From: Flavobacterium gelatinilyticum
GTDB lineage: Bacteria > Bacteroidota > Bacteroidia > Flavobacteriales > Flavobacteriaceae
Assembly: GCF_027111295.1 (NCBI RefSeq)
Contig: NZ_CP114287.1
Coordinates: 5,084,001 to 5,148,000, forward strand
Direction: 5' to 3'
Length of the DNA: 64,000 nt
The notes under the pieces are model-generated. The model worked only from the letters and a program-made list of their open reading frames with translations. It did no database searches and had not been told where the DNA came from. This document shows positions 17,466-25,583 of the stretch, piece after piece. Every line of letters starts with the position of its first letter. Position 1 is the first letter of the stretch. A program made the position numbers and the translations under genes.

Positions 17466-18125
17466 TTAAATTAACGAATACTCAGCCGCCTTATTAGAAA
17501 GTTCCATTAAGTTTTTTACTTTCAGTTTTTTCATCAAGTTAAAACGGTGTACTTCGGCTGTTCTCTTACTGATGTCTAAAGCTTCTGCAATTTCTTTATT
17601 TCCCTTTCCTGATAATAAAAGTGTAAGGATTTCTTTTTCTCTTTTTGTAATCATCATTTCTTCACCCAAAGTTTGTTTAGGTTCTAATGATGCAGACGAG
17701 TTTGTCAATTGACCAATTAAGATTGAAGAAATGTCGCCGCTAAAATATTTTCCTCCAGCAGAAACACTGTGAAGTGCTTTTAGAAATTCTTCTTTTGAAG
17801 AACCTTTTAGTAAATAACCATCGGCTCCGGCTTTTATAGATTTCAATACATATTCTTCCGATTCGTGCATCGAAAGCATAATGATTTTTACACTATTATT
17901 TTCGCTTCTAAGTTTTTCTACTAGTTCGATACCAGTAAGATTTGGCATTCTAATATCAGCTATAAGTAAATCCGGTTTTGTTTCGCCAACCACTTCAAGT
18001 GCATCTGCACCATCAATAGCTTCGCCTACAACCTCGATGTTTGCTTCGTTTTCCAGTAAAGATTTGATTCCGTCTCGAACAAAAACATGGTCATCTGCTA
18101 ATACTACACGAATGATATTACTCAT
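17466..18125 (-). CDS. NarL/FixJ-type response regulator, probably nitrate-responsive
   Basis: A 219-residue regulator. The receiver (1-~120) has acidic residues in VVLADDHVFVRDG, the phosphoacceptor Asp in DLLIADIRMPNLTG (near 56), Thr/Ser in IMLSMHES and the conserved Lys in GYLLKGSSKEE. The LuxR-type helix-turn-helix (~152-215) is MITKREKEILTLLLSGKGNKEIAEALDISKRTAEVHRFNLMKKL. Its neighbours are the nitrate transporter downstream and a NarX-like kinase upstream on the same strand, so it is the likely NarL/NreC equivalent. The two are separated by ~600 bp of repeats. Confidence 0.9.
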   Translation of the reverse strand: MSNIIRVVLADDHVFVRDGIKSLLENEANIEVVGEAIDGADALEVVGETKPDLLIADIRMPNLTGIELVEKLRSENNSVKIIMLSMHESEEYVLKSIKAGADGYLLKGSSKEEFLKALHSVSAGGKYFSGDISSILIGQLTNSSASLEPKQTLGEEMMITKREKEILTLLLSGKGNKEIAEALDISKRTAEVHRFNLMKKLKVKNLMELSNKAAEYSLI

Positions 18126-18153
18126 AGTTTACTTAATTTTGATTCTGGATTTT

Positions 18154-18192
18154 TACGTATATTCATCTATAAAGAAGATGCTAATATACGTA
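18154..18192. promoter_or_regulatory. Two inverted NarL-like half-sites upstream of the response regulator
   Basis: TACGTATAT at 18154-18162 and ATATACGTA at 18184-18192 are inverted with a 21-bp gap, just upstream of the regulator's start codon. They use the same heptamer as the 7-2-7 sites but not its spacing, so autoregulation is plausible but weaker. Confidence 0.55.
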
Positions 18193-18353
18193 CTTTTTTT
18201 TATTTTAAATTCTAATTTACGAAATTCCAAACTCCAAGATTAAAAAATCATTAGAAATCTACGGGCAAGTTTCAATGACGAAATTCGAAATTCCAAATAT
18301 TGTTGCGTTTAATTTTGTAAAAGTTTTAAACTTAGACAAAGTTTTTACACTCC

Positions 18354-18463
18354 AGTTTGTCATTCCGAGGAACGAGGAATCTCACGCGGGATTCTACAAA
18401 GATTGGTGATTTAGATTGTGGAATTTCTAGTGCGATTTCTCCTTTCAGTCGAAATGACAAACT
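18354..18463. repeat. Dispersed palindromic repeat, intact copy 2
   Basis: The ends AGTTTGTCATTCCGA and TCGAAATGACAAACT are inverted repeats with one mismatch. Inside are CACGCGGGATTCTACAAAG and TGGAATTTCTAG. It matches the IS-interrupted copy at 7281-8430 and looks like a REP/MITE-type non-coding element. Confidence 0.8.
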
Positions 18464-18499
18464 GCTGAAATTCTAGGCCTCTTTTGAAAACGTTTGCCC

Positions 18500-18612
18500 G
18501 CGAGAGGGATAGGAGCAATCCGCCGCGGCGGAGCGGATAGCCCGACAGCATCCCGATAAAAAGGGGTATAAGCGCAAAGAGAAGTACCCTTTTTATCGGG
18601 ATGGTGGCTCGC
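18500..18612 (+). ncRNA. Candidate structured RNA element, copy A
   Basis: Conserved strings AGGGATAGGAG (18505-18515) and CGGATAGCCCG (18534-18544) flank a small hairpin. A 17-bp hairpin (CATCCCGATAAAAAGGG..., 18549-18603) follows, and a closing stem GCGAG/CTCGC (18500-18504 with 18608-18612) brackets everything, giving a three-way junction. Copy B at 31053-31148 keeps both strings and changes the closing stem in a compensatory way. It may correspond to a published Bacteroidota motif such as Flavo-1; I could not check. Confidence 0.55.
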
Positions 18613-18643
18613 CCTGATTAATGAGATAATTAGTTAATTAGTT

Positions 18644-18717
18644 AATGTGTCAATTAGAAAATTAGATAATTGTTCTTTACTGCTCTGAGTAATTATCTAA
18701 TTATCAAATTGGCACAT
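18644..18717. repeat. 74-bp imperfect palindrome
   Basis: Arms of 28 bases (AATGTGTCAATTAG... and ...CAAATTGGCACATT) pair with three mismatches around a 19-base loop. It sits just past the stop of the sensor kinase gene and, with the two elements before it, fills the 600-bp gap to the response regulator. Confidence 0.75.
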
Positions 18718-18724
18718 TGCCACA

Positions 18725-20533
18725 TTATTTTAGAATTGGGATGTTGAACGTAATCCTAGTTCCTTCTCCAGGAATCGAATTCATAAACACACGACCATTA
18801 ATGTATTGGATTCTTTCTTTCATGAATAAAAGTCCCATTCCGGATTCGCTGTTGCGTTTTTTGTCGACTGAATTAACGTCGAAGCCTTTTCCGTTGTCGT
18901 CTACTATGATACTTAGAAGTGTTTCGCTATGCGAAAGTTGTACAATAATATGTGACGATTCGGCGTATTTTATGGCGTTGTTAATTGCTTCTTGCGTAAG
19001 ACGGTAAATATTGATTTCGATTAAGGAATCTAAACGCTGGTCAAAATCGGTTTTATTGTAAAAAAGGATTTCTTTTCCGGTTAGTTTAGAAAGTTCCTGT
19101 GTCAATTTTGAAAGCGACGAAACGATTCCGTGATCGCTCAATTCCGGAGGCATCAGGTTGAAAGTTGCCGTGCGGACACCTTTTATAATATCCAAAGAAA
19201 GCTTCTTTAAATACTCAATTTTTTGCTCCGATTTTTCTCTGTCATCCAGATTGATGCTTTCTAAACTGAATTTTAATCCCGTCAGCATTTGGCCGATTCC
19301 GTCGTGAATTTCTTTGGCGATTCGGTTTTGTTCGTTTTCTTGATTTTCAACGATTTTGCTCGAAATAATCTTCTGCTGATTGATTTTTTCGGTTGTGTTT
19401 TCAAGGTTCAAACGTTCCACTTCACGTTGTGCTTTTTTGCGTTCGGTGATGTTGAAACAAACGATTAAAAGCTCCAATTCGTCTTTTTTGATCATTACGG
19501 GAACCATCGACAAATCGAGCCAGATTTCTTTTTCGTCTTTATTGATGATTTTCATTTCGCCCTGCCAGCCACTTCTTTGTTTTTCGAAGATTAAACGGTC
19601 AAAATTAAGCTGTTCTTTTTCATCTTCTGTTAGTACTTCAGAGAATTTTTTGTTGGATGAAAACTTGGTGTAATTTAAAAGTTTGGCGAATTTTTCTCCG
19701 ATATGAATGATCGAACCGTCTGGCGTAATTCGGCAATAGAGAAGCGTATTTTCCATTGCATAATTGAGCGATTTTAACTCTTTTACCGAGTTTTCCTTGA
19801 TTTCGCTTAATATTTCGGTGTCGTATGCGAGTTTTAAAGCTTTCTTTTCTGAAGACAGAAGTTTGGCAATTAATCTTTCGATTTTCTTGTTGGTTGGTTT
19901 GAAAATGAAGAAGAATTCTAAAAGCAGAACCAAAAGGGTAAAACCGAAAATCCAATATTCGATTCGGCGTTGTTCGGTTACTTTTTCGTGTGCTTCAAGA
20001 TCGTATTGCGTTACAATCTGATTCATTTTTGAAAGGAAAACCCCTTCGTTTTTCAATATGATCTGAACCAGTTTTTGGTTTTCAATTTTCTTGTTTTTAT
20101 CTTTTAAGTTTGAAATTAATATATGAGAAGCATTGAAAATTCTATTAAAATTTGGTTCTATTTCAAGATATAATCGATTTAAGATTTCACTTTTTTGATG
20201 TGGAAAACCCAAACTGTCACTTCCGTTTTCAAGTGCATCATGATTGTCTTTCCAAAGTTTTAAAACCTCTTTTAAGTGCGAAGTTTTTTTGGCTGTAGCC
20301 GAATCTGAAACGTAATGTAAAATCAGTACTTCTTTGACAATTTTCTGGCTCAGCATTCTCTGTTTTCCAGAAAAATTGATAATCTTAGAATCGCTTAATT
20401 GCTGATTCAGATTGTATTGTACCAAAAACTGACTAATAATTATGGTTAAGGCAATAGTAAGAAGCGCAAAAAAATACAGTCGGCGTAAATTTTTGAAAGT
20501 AATTTTTTCTGCTTCTTGATTGTCCTTTTTCAT
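18725..20533 (-). CDS. NarX-like sensor histidine kinase (PilJ/NarX sensor, PAS, HisKA_3)
   Basis: A 602-residue membrane kinase. The first helix (about 17-37) leads to a periplasmic helical sensor of the PilJ_N/NarX type, with the P-box-like segment KIINFSGKQRMLSQKIVKE (about 56-74). A second helix (YWIFGFTLLVLLLEFFFIF, about 197-215), a PAS domain (about 255-370, ending NITERKKAQ), and a HisKA_3 dimerisation domain with AKEIHDGIGQMLTGL (phospho-His near 410) follow. The ATPase domain has EAINNAIKYA, VDDNGKGFD and GMGLLFMKERI. The P-box resemblance suggests nitrate/nitrite sensing; partner is the NarL-like regulator. It ends 5 bp before DUF4202. Confidence 0.88.
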   Translation of the reverse strand: MKKDNQEAEKITFKNLRRLYFFALLTIALTIIISQFLVQYNLNQQLSDSKIINFSGKQRMLSQKIVKEVLILHYVSDSATAKKTSHLKEVLKLWKDNHDALENGSDSLGFPHQKSEILNRLYLEIEPNFNRIFNASHILISNLKDKNKKIENQKLVQIILKNEGVFLSKMNQIVTQYDLEAHEKVTEQRRIEYWIFGFTLLVLLLEFFFIFKPTNKKIERLIAKLLSSEKKALKLAYDTEILSEIKENSVKELKSLNYAMENTLLYCRITPDGSIIHIGEKFAKLLNYTKFSSNKKFSEVLTEDEKEQLNFDRLIFEKQRSGWQGEMKIINKDEKEIWLDLSMVPVMIKKDELELLIVCFNITERKKAQREVERLNLENTTEKINQQKIISSKIVENQENEQNRIAKEIHDGIGQMLTGLKFSLESINLDDREKSEQKIEYLKKLSLDIIKGVRTATFNLMPPELSDHGIVSSLSKLTQELSKLTGKEILFYNKTDFDQRLDSLIEINIYRLTQEAINNAIKYAESSHIIVQLSHSETLLSIIVDDNGKGFDVNSVDKKRNSESGMGLLFMKERIQYINGRVFMNSIPGEGTRITFNIPILK

Positions 20534-20538
20534 ATTTT

Positions 20539-21123
20539 TTACAATCCTAAAGAAGCTTTTATTAGGTTTAAGTTTTCTTCAGAATAGTTGATTTTTAGAG
20601 CTTCCTGATGTCCTTTGTCCGACATTTTATCCCAAGTTTTCTTGATGATGTTTTTCAGTTTTTCATCATCATGTTTTTCTACAAAAGGTTCTAAGTAGTA
20701 TTCTAAAAATACCAAACAAATTACATCCTCTAATAATTGGGTCTCGGCGTCTTTTTTAAGTAATTTTTTTTCAATTAAGAAAGAAACACGATCGATAAAA
20801 GTTTGATTATATCCGGCTTTTTCTAATATTCCGGCAGTAGTTTTGGCGTGGAATTTTTTTAGTTCTTCTCTCCATTTTAAGTAACCAATACGATCCATCG
20901 GATAGGATTCGCGTGCCACTTTCCAACGACAGATGTGCTGTGCTTTTGAGGCAATCTGAACTTCTTCTGAAGCGTTTGGTTCAAACTGCATCAGTTTTTC
21001 ATACATCCTGTTTGAATACAGTAATTCTTTTGGATATTCTGTGTTTTGGTCTAATTCGATATTCGGATCTTGAGCATTTTCAGCATCAATCCATTCACTT
21101 GCTTTTTGAAAAGGTGTAGTCAT
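20539..21123 (-). CDS. DUF4202 domain-containing protein
   Basis: A 194-residue cytoplasmic protein I match to DUF4202 (for example FQKASEWIDAENAQDPN at the start and the His/Arg-bearing AQHICRWKVARESYPMDRIGYLKWR). The conserved His and Asp residues and all-helical look recall HD-type enzymes, but this is inference. DUF4202 genes are often seen beside nitrate/nitrite reductase genes, as here, between nirD and the sensor kinase, from which it is separated by only 5 bp. Function unknown. Confidence 0.85.
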   Translation of the reverse strand: MTTPFQKASEWIDAENAQDPNIELDQNTEYPKELLYSNRMYEKLMQFEPNASEEVQIASKAQHICRWKVARESYPMDRIGYLKWREELKKFHAKTTAGILEKAGYNQTFIDRVSFLIEKKLLKKDAETQLLEDVICLVFLEYYLEPFVEKHDDEKLKNIIKKTWDKMSDKGHQEALKINYSEENLNLIKASLGL

Positions 21124-21225
21124 TTTTTGGTTGGGTAATAGATTTTCAAAGATACGGAATTAAGTGAGAAAGTAGATAGGGAGATGAAAGAAGCAAGAAG
21201 AAAGATTTGAAAAACTTTGAGCAAT

Positions 21226-21264
21226 CTTTCTTCTTTCTTCTTTCTTCTTTCTTCTTTCTTCTTC
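21226..21264. repeat. TTTCTTC heptamer tandem repeat
   Basis: About five head-to-tail copies of a 7-bp TTTCTTC unit lie just past the nirD stop. Its slippage-prone structure could vary in copy number between strains. An inverted purine counterpart (GAAAGAAGCAAGAAGAAAG) lies at 21186-21204. Confidence 0.85.
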
Positions 21265-21280
21265 ACATCTATAAAAAAGT

Positions 21281-21658
21281 CTAATCTACGAACCCCACAA
21301 AAACTTCGTTTTCTACAATCTTAACAGGGTACGTTGCAATACTGTAATCTTCACCGTTTAAGTTTGAACCATCAACCAATGAAAATGTTTTTTTATGCAT
21401 CGGGCAGGCGATTTTCGGAATATCATCAGCAGAACCTGTCATTCCTCTTGAAAGCACCATTTCCATTTTGTGCGGACATGCATTTTGGCAAGCGTACCAT
21501 GCATTACGACGGGCAAAATTGAAAATTGCAATTTGCTTGTTTTTGTATTTGATGCATCCGCCTCGGTTGGTTGGAAAATCTTCTACTTTACCAGCTTTGA
21601 ACCAAATTGTTGCGTCGCTTGCGTGAACTGTTTCGTATTGATTTAAGATTTCTTCCAT
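21281..21658 (-). CDS. nirD: Nitrite reductase small subunit NirD (Rieske-type)
   Basis: The 125-residue partner of NirB in NAD(P)H-dependent nitrite reduction to ammonium in the cytoplasm. It has the Rieske-like fold and keeps complete cluster ligands: C-P-H in QNACPHKM (near 63) and C-P-M-H in IACPMHKKTF (near 88). Enteric NirD lacks these, so here it can probably bind a [2Fe-2S] cluster. It follows nirB by 260 bp holding a palindromic repeat; DUF4202 and the sensor kinase come next on the same strand. Confidence 0.93.
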   Translation of the reverse strand: MEEILNQYETVHASDATIWFKAGKVEDFPTNRGGCIKYKNKQIAIFNFARRNAWYACQNACPHKMEMVLSRGMTGSADDIPKIACPMHKKTFSLVDGSNLNGEDYSIATYPVKIVENEVFVGFVD

Positions 21659-21798
21659 TTTGATTGAGTTTTGGGTTTCTGTTTCTTAGCCCTCTTTTAC
21701 AATCATGAGAGTTATGATGGCGCAGTAAAAAGAGGGTAAGAAGGACAGCAAACGTTTAATTGTTTTTTTCTTTTTTTGGAGCTTTGTTGATGAAATTG

Positions 21799-21876
21799 CT
21801 CGCAAAGTCGCAAAGTCGCGAAGTTTTTTTCTTAAGTTTTTAATAATTTAATTTTGCGACTTGGCGTCTTTGCGAG
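21799..21876. repeat. 78-bp palindrome between nirB and nirD
   Basis: 21-base arms (CTCGCAAAGTCGCAAAGTCGC and its inverted near-copy) pair with two mismatches. The same phrase family (GACTTTGCGAGATTAAA) recurs at 27588-27605, so it is a dispersed repeat. In a nirB-nirD transcript it would fold and could affect processing or stability. Confidence 0.75.
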
Positions 21877-21918
21877 ATTAAAAACAGTTTTTTGTTTTAT
21901 TTCTTTTAAATTTTTTGT

Positions 21919-24432
21919 CTAAGACCAAGCTTTTGGCATCTTTTGATCTCTTAACGGAACAAAAGCGATATTGTCGTCTTTTTCGTCAGAGTTTACGAAA
22001 TGGTTGAAACGTTTCATTAATCTTGGTTTTTCCAGAACTTGTTTCCATTCGCATTCGAAAGTGTTAACCATAGTCTGCATTTCAGCTTCAAGGGTTTCGC
22101 AGATTCCTAAACTGTCTTCGATGATTACTTGTTTTAAATATTCTAAACCTCCATCTAGTTTTTCTAGCCAAGTTGAAGTTCTAATCAGTGGACCAGCAGT
22201 GCGGATGTAATACATTAAAAAACGATCCATGTATTTAATTACGGTTTCTTTGTCGATTTTCTCGGCCAAAAGAACCGCGTGTTTTGGATTTGCCCCGCCA
22301 TTTCCGGCGATGTATAAATTCCATCCGCCTTCAACAGCGATTAATCCGAAATCTTTTCCGCGTGCTTCGGCGCATTCGCGAATACAGGCCGAGACTCCGC
22401 CTTTTAATTTATGCGGAGAACGAATTCCTTTGTATCTGTTTTCTAGTTCGATGGCAAATCCGGCGCTGTCGTCCATTCCGTAACGGCACCAGGCATTTCC
22501 AACACAACTTTTTACGGCACGAAGCGATTTTCCGTAAGCGTGACCGCTTTCAAAACCATTATCGATTAAGATTTTCCAGATTTTTGGCAAATCACTTAAA
22601 TGTGCTCCAAATAAATCAACTCTTTGTGCTCCGGTGATTTTTGTGTATAAATCGAATTGTTTGGCTACTTCGCCAATTACGATTAATTTCTCTGCAGTAA
22701 TTTCACCTCCAGCCACTCTTGGAACAACAGAATACGTTCCGTTTCGTTGAATATTAGCCAAAAATCTATCGTTTGTATCTTGAGTCGTTACGTGTTTATT
22801 CGCTGTATCATTGTAAATACTGGAGAAAATAGAAGCAACAACTGGTTTGCAGACTTCGCATCCGTCGCCTTTTCCGTGATGATCCAGAACGTCGTAGAAA
22901 TTCTCGTATTTATTGATTTTTACTAAATCGAATAATTCCTGACGTGTATAGCTGAAGTGCTCGCAGATTACTTCTTTTACTTCTTTTCCTAAAGATTTTT
23001 GAGTTGCTTTTACCAAATCAGAAACCATTGGTTTACAGCCTCCACAACCAGAAGTTGCCTTTGTAGCTTTTACAACATCTGAAAAAGTAGCACAAGATTC
23101 GTCTAAAATTTTACAGCAGATAGCACCTTTCGTCACATTTTCGCAAGAACAGATTACGGCTGTGTCTGGCAAATCCATTACGCTTCCTAAAGATGAGCCT
23201 TCAGAACCGTCGCGTGAACCTAAAATCAAATCTTCCGGATTTTTAGGTAATGCCATTTCGTTAATATAAATCTGAAAAAGGGAACCGTAATCGCTGGAAT
23301 CTCCGACTAAAATCCCGCCCAATAAAGTTTTAGAATCTTTGGTAACATTTATTCTTTTATAAATTCCGCTTAATTTGTTTTCGTAAACAATGGCAGTAAC
23401 ATGTTCATTTTCAATAAAAGGATCACCAAAACTTGCCACTTCAACACCAATCAATTTCAATTGTGTCGACATATCGATGGTTTCTCTCATGGTTTTATCA
23501 CCATTGAGGATTTGCTCAGCGGCTACATCGGCCATTTCGTAACCTGGAGCAACAAGTCCGTAAATGTTTTGGTTGTAAAGAGCCGCTTCGCCAATCGCAA
23601 AAATAGAAGGATCTGATGTTCGCATTTGATTGTTTACCACAATTCCGCCTCTTACGCCAACTTCAAGCCCTGAAACTCTGGCCAGTTCGTCGCGAGGTTT
23701 TATTCCGGCAGATATAACCAGCATGTCTACTTTTAACAATTCGTCGTTTGCAAACATCATTCCTGTTATACTTTCCTTTCCGTCAATATATTGCGTTGCT
23801 TTGTTTAGATGAATTCCGATATTTAATTCTTCTATTTTTGATTGAAGCATATCGCTTGCACCCTGATCCAATTGTCTCGGCATCAAACGTGGCGCAAATT
23901 CTACCACATGCGGATTCAATCCTAAATCCCGAACTGCTTTTGCAGCTTCTAATCCTAATAAGCCTCCGCCTAAAACTGCCGCTTCAGTAGCGCCTTTTTG
24001 TTTTATTTTTTTGGCGTAAGTCATAATCGCGTCCAGATCTTCGATGGTTCTGTATACAAAAACGCCTTCTTTTTCGACCCCTTCAATTGGAGGAACAAAA
24101 GCCGAAGAACCGGTTGCTAAAACTAAGTAATCGTACGTATGTGTTTTGCCTAAGTGTGTATGTATTGTTTTTACATCACGATTTATATCTGTAATTAACT
24201 CAGATGTGTTTAGAATAATATTGTTTTCTGCGTACCATTCGGTTGTTGATAAAGATAAATCATCTGCCGTCTTTCCTCCAAAGTATTCGCTTAAGTGAAC
24301 GCGATCGTAAGCTCTTCGCGGTTCTTCACCAAATACCGTGATCTGATACTTTTCCTGTCCTGATTTTGCAATGAATTTTTCGCAAAATTTATAACCAACC
24401 ATGCCGTTTCCAACTACTATTACTCTAATCAT
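21919..24432 (-). CDS. nirB: Nitrite reductase large subunit NirB, NAD(P)H-dependent
   Basis: An 837-residue cytoplasmic enzyme reducing nitrite to ammonium with NAD(P)H. Domains in order: FAD/NAD oxidoreductase (1-~400; VVGNGMVGYKF and VLGGGLLGLEAAKAV), two BFD-like [2Fe-2S] segments (ICSCENVTKGAIC and GCGGCKP; then GDGCEVCKP), then a siroheme reductase domain. The siroheme/4Fe-4S ligands are present near 640-690: SCVGNAWC (C-x5-C) and ACIRECAEARG (C-x3-C). Length is typical. The upstream region contains NarL-like sites. The fused nitrate reductase of this window carries the same FAD and BFD modules, which suggests an origin by domain recruitment. Confidence 0.96.
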   Translation of the reverse strand: MIRVIVVGNGMVGYKFCEKFIAKSGQEKYQITVFGEEPRRAYDRVHLSEYFGGKTADDLSLSTTEWYAENNIILNTSELITDINRDVKTIHTHLGKTHTYDYLVLATGSSAFVPPIEGVEKEGVFVYRTIEDLDAIMTYAKKIKQKGATEAAVLGGGLLGLEAAKAVRDLGLNPHVVEFAPRLMPRQLDQGASDMLQSKIEELNIGIHLNKATQYIDGKESITGMMFANDELLKVDMLVISAGIKPRDELARVSGLEVGVRGGIVVNNQMRTSDPSIFAIGEAALYNQNIYGLVAPGYEMADVAAEQILNGDKTMRETIDMSTQLKLIGVEVASFGDPFIENEHVTAIVYENKLSGIYKRINVTKDSKTLLGGILVGDSSDYGSLFQIYINEMALPKNPEDLILGSRDGSEGSSLGSVMDLPDTAVICSCENVTKGAICCKILDESCATFSDVVKATKATSGCGGCKPMVSDLVKATQKSLGKEVKEVICEHFSYTRQELFDLVKINKYENFYDVLDHHGKGDGCEVCKPVVASIFSSIYNDTANKHVTTQDTNDRFLANIQRNGTYSVVPRVAGGEITAEKLIVIGEVAKQFDLYTKITGAQRVDLFGAHLSDLPKIWKILIDNGFESGHAYGKSLRAVKSCVGNAWCRYGMDDSAGFAIELENRYKGIRSPHKLKGGVSACIRECAEARGKDFGLIAVEGGWNLYIAGNGGANPKHAVLLAEKIDKETVIKYMDRFLMYYIRTAGPLIRTSTWLEKLDGGLEYLKQVIIEDSLGICETLEAEMQTMVNTFECEWKQVLEKPRLMKRFNHFVNSDEKDDNIAFVPLRDQKMPKAWS

Positions 24433-24464
24433 GATTTCTTTGTTTAAGTATTACTACGCAAATA

Positions 24465-24492
24465 TAAGTATTTATACTTATTTTTATACGTA
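24465..24492. promoter_or_regulatory. NarL-like operator upstream of nirB
   Basis: TAAGTAT-TT-ATACTTA (24465-24480) is a perfect inverted repeat with 7-2-7 spacing. A further ATACGTA half-site follows at 24486-24492 and GTATACGTAC at 24551-24560. A minus-strand -7-like box, TATATTTG (24459-24466), overlaps the palindrome edge, so the position relative to the start site differs from the nitrate reductase operator. Inferred only. Confidence 0.6.
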
Positions 24493-24701
24493 TTAAATTT
24501 ATTTTTTTGTGAAAAACCGAATGTCAGTATCTAAGTATTTCGTCGTAATCGTATACGTACTGTGGTTTTAGACTGTATTTTAAGAAGTAGAAATTTTCTA
24601 AATTTGAAAAGATTCTAAATAAGGTTTTAAAAAAAATGTCGTAAATTCATAAGAATTTTACAGGTGTTTAAGTGGAAAAGAACATTTTTAAATAAAATTT
24701 T

Positions 24702-25475
24702 ATGAAAAAAATACTTTTAGTATTGTTGTTATTAATTGGGATAACGGGCTGTAAATCTACAGCAGACAAGGAAACAAGTACATCTTCTTCGGGAATTTCG
24801 ACCGAAGAAGATTTGAAATATTATTTTAAAGCGACAGGAAACGAACCGTTTTGGGGACTTAAAATAGGAAATGAGCATATTGTTTTTACTTCGCAGATTG
24901 TTGGAAAAGAAAATATTACTTTCAATTCGGCTGAAGCTGTTAAGGCGATGGATGCTAACGTTAAAATGTACAAACTAAGTAACGAAAAGACAACGGCGAC
25001 GGTTACCATTCAGCAATTGGATTGTCAGAATTCGATGTCGGGAGCCATTTCGCCTTACAGTGTAAAGATTGAAATTAAAGATAATTCAGAATTAGAAGTA
25101 AAAAAGTTAAGTGGCTGCGGGAATTATGTAACTGATTATCGTCTTCATGATATTTGGGTTTTAGAAGAATTAAACGGTTATAAAGTCTTTGCAACTGATT
25201 TTCAGAAAGAGTTTCCAAGAATTGAGATTAATTCGGCAGAAAATAGGTTTATGGGATATGGAGGCTGTAACTCGATAACAGGACAAATCTTTTTTGAAAA
25301 AGATGTTTTGCGTTTTACCAAAGTAGTTTCGACTTTAATGGCTTGTGCTCCCGGAAATAAAGAGGGTGAATTTTTAAAAGCACTGCAAAGCGGTACAACA
25401 TATTCTATAGAAAATAACCGATTAACTTTATCAAATCCGTCTGCTAAACTTTTAGTTTTTAAAAAAGTAGATTAG
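24702..25475 (+). CDS. META-domain lipoprotein with N-terminal COG3650-like domain
   Basis: A 257-residue lipoprotein. The signal peptide ends in lipobox GITGC (Cys17). The first domain (about 38-140) has FKATGNEPFWGLKIG, typical of the COG3650-like domain often paired with META. The second domain (about 150-257) is META/HslJ-like: HDIWVLEELNGYKVFATDF, the signature FMGYGGCNSITGQIFF and STLMACAPGNKEGEFLKAL. META proteins are linked to stress and antibiotic tolerance, but the molecular role is not known. A shorter META lipoprotein follows on the same strand. Confidence 0.85.
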   Translation: MKKILLVLLLLIGITGCKSTADKETSTSSSGISTEEDLKYYFKATGNEPFWGLKIGNEHIVFTSQIVGKENITFNSAEAVKAMDANVKMYKLSNEKTTATVTIQQLDCQNSMSGAISPYSVKIEIKDNSELEVKKLSGCGNYVTDYRLHDIWVLEELNGYKVFATDFQKEFPRIEINSAENRFMGYGGCNSITGQIFFEKDVLRFTKVVSTLMACAPGNKEGEFLKALQSGTTYSIENNRLTLSNPSAKLLVFKKVD

Positions 25476-25583
25476 ATTTTTAGATTCAAAATATGTCTTA
25501 AACTGTTTTAAAAAAAACTTCTGCTGCATAGCGTTACGATAAGGCTGTAATATTTTTGTAAAATAAAACTTATATTATTTTAC

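Noticed and set aside
22229-22637. Plus-strand frames antisense to nirB
   Set aside because: Overlap the conserved siroheme domain of NirB; composition is a mirror of it.
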